Below the pieces are notes generated by a model, which searched no databases, was not told the DNA's origin, and saw only the letters and a list, made by a program, of their open reading frames with translations. A stretch of 31,584 bases of DNA from Apostichopus californicus. Lineage: Eukaryota > Echinodermata > Holothuroidea > Aspidochirotida > Stichopodidae. Both the position numbers and the translations under genes were made by a program. Position 1 is the first letter of the stretch. Every line of letters starts with the position of its first letter. Positions 29,413 through 31,584 of this stretch are shown here, piece after piece. The DNA lies in NCBI GenBank assembly GCA_020650975.1, contig JAIPMN010000807.1, positions 1 through 31,584 of the forward strand, given 5' to 3'.

Positions 29413-29527
29413 CAGATCAAAACAGCAGTATTTTCACAATTAACCAATTCATAAATATAGATGGATCTGGGTGGTGAAGATACTAACAAGACCAAAGCTG
29501 ACAACGTAGACAGCAACTCAGCTGATG
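29413..29527 (+). CDS. first coding exon of an unidentified downstream gene (coding from 29461)
   Basis: After acceptor ttgtctttag there are 48 non-coding bases, then ATG at 29461, directly preceded by an in-frame TAG, so this ATG is a plausible start. It encodes MDLGGEDTNKTKADNVDSNS and AD, a polar acidic N-terminus with no signal peptide. Donor gatg|gtaact, phase 1. The gene is not recognised. Support comes from start, splice sites and matching phases with two following small exons. Confidence 0.55.
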
Positions 29528-30923
29528 GTAACTATACTATAAAGAATTCTACAATCTTGCCATTTCACACTCGATGAATCATGCATGAGCAGAAATGTTG
29601 GTGGTGGATTATATTTGTGTCAAAGACTTATTGAATTAACACCTGTTCAGAATTTCTGAAACTGTTTGGTCATTAACTTATTGTAAAGTACAGTAAGACA
29701 ACCTCCAGTTTTTGGTTTCAATGCGATAATCGTAACCTTTGCATTCATGATTGAGTATGTGACGCCCAGCTTTTAAACACGTTATCTCAACAAGGGAAGG
29801 TCAGACCAATTTTATATGTAGTGTGTAGAAGTACCACATTGAGTACAAGAAGCCTATTGTTTTTGGTGGAGGTCAAATGTCATTTGGGGTCATCAGAGGT
29901 CAAATTGTGAAAACCTTGTTAACATGATATCTCAATATTGGAAGCTTGGGCAGATCTCATACTTGACATGAAGGTGTATAACATTGAGTAAAAGAATCCT
30001 ATTGATTTTTGTGGCGGTCAAAGTTCATTTGGGGACAACATGTCAAAGTTTGAAAGCCTTGTAAATGTTATATTGCCAGAAGGGAACGTTGGATAGATCT
30101 CATATTTGGTTTGTAGATGAACCATATCAAATTTAAGGAGCCTATTGTTGCTTTGGTGGAGGTCAAAGGTCATTTGAAGTCGACAAACGCCAAACATTTA
30201 CTTCACTCCCCTCTAACCTGTCTCTATACACTAACACACCTTCCTAAACATAATATCGCAAGGGAAGTTTGGACAGATCCCATATTTGTTATGTAATTGA
30301 CATGTACCACATTAAGTACAAGAAGCCTAATGTTGTGGGTGGAGGGAGGTCAATGGTTGTTTGAGTTCACCAGGGGCCAAATTGTGAAACCATGCTTTAC
30401 ACAATACTTCAACAAGGACAGATGTCATATTTAATATCTTGATGTATGTATCACATTTAGTACAAGAAGCCTGTTGTTGAGGTCATTTGGTCATTACAGG
30501 ACAGCCTGTGTCATTGTGAATTTATTGTTTGTCACATCACACTGCTTTTCACTGTATTACTAAGATCAAGTATGTTGCACACCCTCACTATACATAAATG
30601 TTAGATTCATGAAGAAAACTGCCTATGTTACATCATTGAAACCAAATTGCGTTCTGGTTAGAAAGGAGGATTAATTGTTTACATATATACATGTGTATCA
30701 TGCCTGATGATGAAAACTGATTAAACTGATTATGGAAGATTGTTGTGTTTGTGGTATAACAAAATTTGAAATGCAAAGATCAGAGCACAAATATGAATAG
30801 AACAAGAAGCAAATCTTGTGGGAAATTAAAATTCAAGACTTTATTTAGTAAGTTAACATTCATCAAACCCCATGCAAGTTAATGCATTTACAATTTCTCA
30901 TTCATTTTCCCATTTTGCTGAAG
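29528..30923 (+). other. intron 1 of the downstream gene, containing the AGGTCA satellite
   Basis: About 1.4 kb. The middle (29760-30500) is the satellite annotated separately; the rest is AT-rich and otherwise empty. Its identity as an intron depends on the tentative exon calls at either side. Confidence 0.5.
29760..30500. repeat. ~145-bp tandem satellite with AGGTCA motifs (right cluster)
   Basis: At least four units share gagtacaagaagcctattgt, tttggtggaggtcaaaggtc, atttggggtcatcagaggtc, gaaaaccttgttaacatgat and ggacagatctcatatttg phrases. The ggaggtcaa phrase recurs near 29869, 30015, 30158 and 30345. A perfect AGGTCAAAGGTCA lies at 30160-30172. The family is the same as at 765-1690, but units here are better preserved. 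Confidence 0.88.
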
Positions 30924-31022
30924 GAAACGAAGTGGAACCTGTCAAGGAATTCAAGAAAAATACCCCGACTGGCAATGGTACAGATGATATTCAGGAGGAC
31001 GAACGTCTGTTGGAAGATGGCG
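30924..31022 (+). CDS. second exon of the unidentified acidic gene
   Basis: A 99-nt phase 1-1 exon with acceptor cccattttgctgaag. It encodes (G)NEVEPVKEFKKNTPTGNG and TDDIQEDERLLEDG. The donor gatggcg|gttggt is weak but gives the phase required by the next exon. EDERLL matches the [DE]xxxL[LI] acidic-dileucine pattern of cytoplasmic sorting signals, so an endosomal/lysosomal membrane protein is one speculative reading. An alternative is a terminal exon ending ...DGGWY at TAA 31034. Confidence 0.5.
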
Positions 31023-31477
31023 GTTGGTATTAATGTCACTATAGGTCTTTTCATTGGAGTTTTGTTGTATTGCAATATTATCTTTCAGCATTCTAAACAT
31101 TAGATACATAATATACTTACAAACAAGTAGCAGTGTGAAGTTTCATCTTTTGCAGAATTCCTACAATTGCTGACTCACAAAAGTGTTTAAATTTATGAAC
31201 CCTACAATTAATTGAAACATATATTATGATTTTAGCAACTTAATGAACGGTTGAAATATGGTAAAATCTTATTTGACTTATGATTGCAAATGTGTGACTG
31301 TCTTCCATTTCTTCTCATGAAAAGTTCATAAGTTGCTATTTTTTTAGTCACCCCCCCCCCCAAAAAATGATAATAATAATAATTAAATAAATAAATAAAT
31401 AGAAGACAAACAAACTCAGTTGTGGCATATTGCATGGTTACTGTTTGAACTGACATTTGTTATTTTTTCTTCATCAG
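31023..31477 (+). other. intron 2 of the downstream gene
   Basis: 455 bases with a C-run/A-run (31351-31366) and an (AAAT)n stretch (about 31380-31402). Acceptor ttttttcttcatcag. Nothing else is recognised. Confidence 0.5.
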
Positions 31478-31543
31478 AAGTATTTATCAAGGTTGAGATT
31501 GGTGAGGATGATGACAGTGAAGTAAATACACAGAAAGAAACAG
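31478..31543 (+). CDS. third exon of the unidentified acidic gene
   Basis: A 66-nt phase 1-1 exon after a strong pyrimidine-rich acceptor. It encodes (E)VFIKVEIGEDDDSEVNTQ and KET, again acidic, and contains IKVE (a psi-K-x-E SUMO-type motif). Donor gaaacag|gtttgt. The other two frames are closed. The gene continues beyond the window, so its product cannot be named. Confidence 0.5.
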
Positions 31544-31584
31544 GTTTGTGGATATTAAAGTAGAACGATAGTGACAAAAAAAAA

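Noticed and set aside
31023..31103. Hydrophobic stretch resembling a membrane segment
   Set aside because: It is out of frame with the acidic exon just upstream and ends at a stop. The acidic frame with matching splice phases is better supported.

Overview
This is a piece of animal nuclear genome, AT-rich, with short exons separated by GT...AG introns and many dispersed and tandem repeats. The repeat types (a hAT-like element ending in CAGGGGCGTAGCGA, a satellite carrying AGGTCA motifs, a decayed CR1-like retrotransposon) and the divergence of the protein from vertebrate relatives suggest a marine invertebrate, perhaps an echinoderm. That placement is inference and the species is not resolved.

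Main gene (1883-23615, + strand): 18 exons can be joined, with every splice phase closing, into about 1643 codons of an ACF1/BAZ1A protein. BAZ1A is the large non-catalytic subunit that pairs with the ISWI ATPase in the ACF and CHRAC nucleosome-spacing complexes. The N-terminal WAC domain lies upstream of the window. Inside it, in order, are a charged K/E-rich linker, the DDT domain, WHIM1, a long acidic linker, the WHIM2/WSD and WAKZ-type motifs, PHD finger 1, a tract of about 79 almost purely Asp/Glu residues, a basic linker, PHD fingers 2 and 3, a basic/acidic linker and the C-terminal bromodomain. Three PHD fingers are more than the one of human BAZ1A and the two of Drosophila Acf1. The PHD2 exon is a 195-nt cassette that could be skipped without losing the frame.

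Repeats inside the gene: intron 4 holds about 37 copies of a 44-bp minisatellite starting 7 nt after the exon-4 splice donor. A 598-bp hAT-like element with an exact 8-bp target duplication has inserted near the proximal edge of the array. Intron 8 has a degenerate ~55-bp repeat, intron 12 a TTCATGATAT cluster, and intron 14 a 464-bp tandem duplication.

Downstream (23616-31584): a 3' UTR with several AATAAA motifs, then a long stretch with no recognised gene. A tRNA-Glu(TTC) gene at 28098-28169 is followed almost at once by the decayed 3' end of a CR1-like non-LTR retrotransposon. A second + strand gene then begins (ATG at 29461) with three small, acidic, phase-1 exons; it runs off the window and I cannot name it. 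The satellite with perfect AGGTCAAAGGTCA motifs occurs at both ends of the window (765-1690 and 29760-30500).
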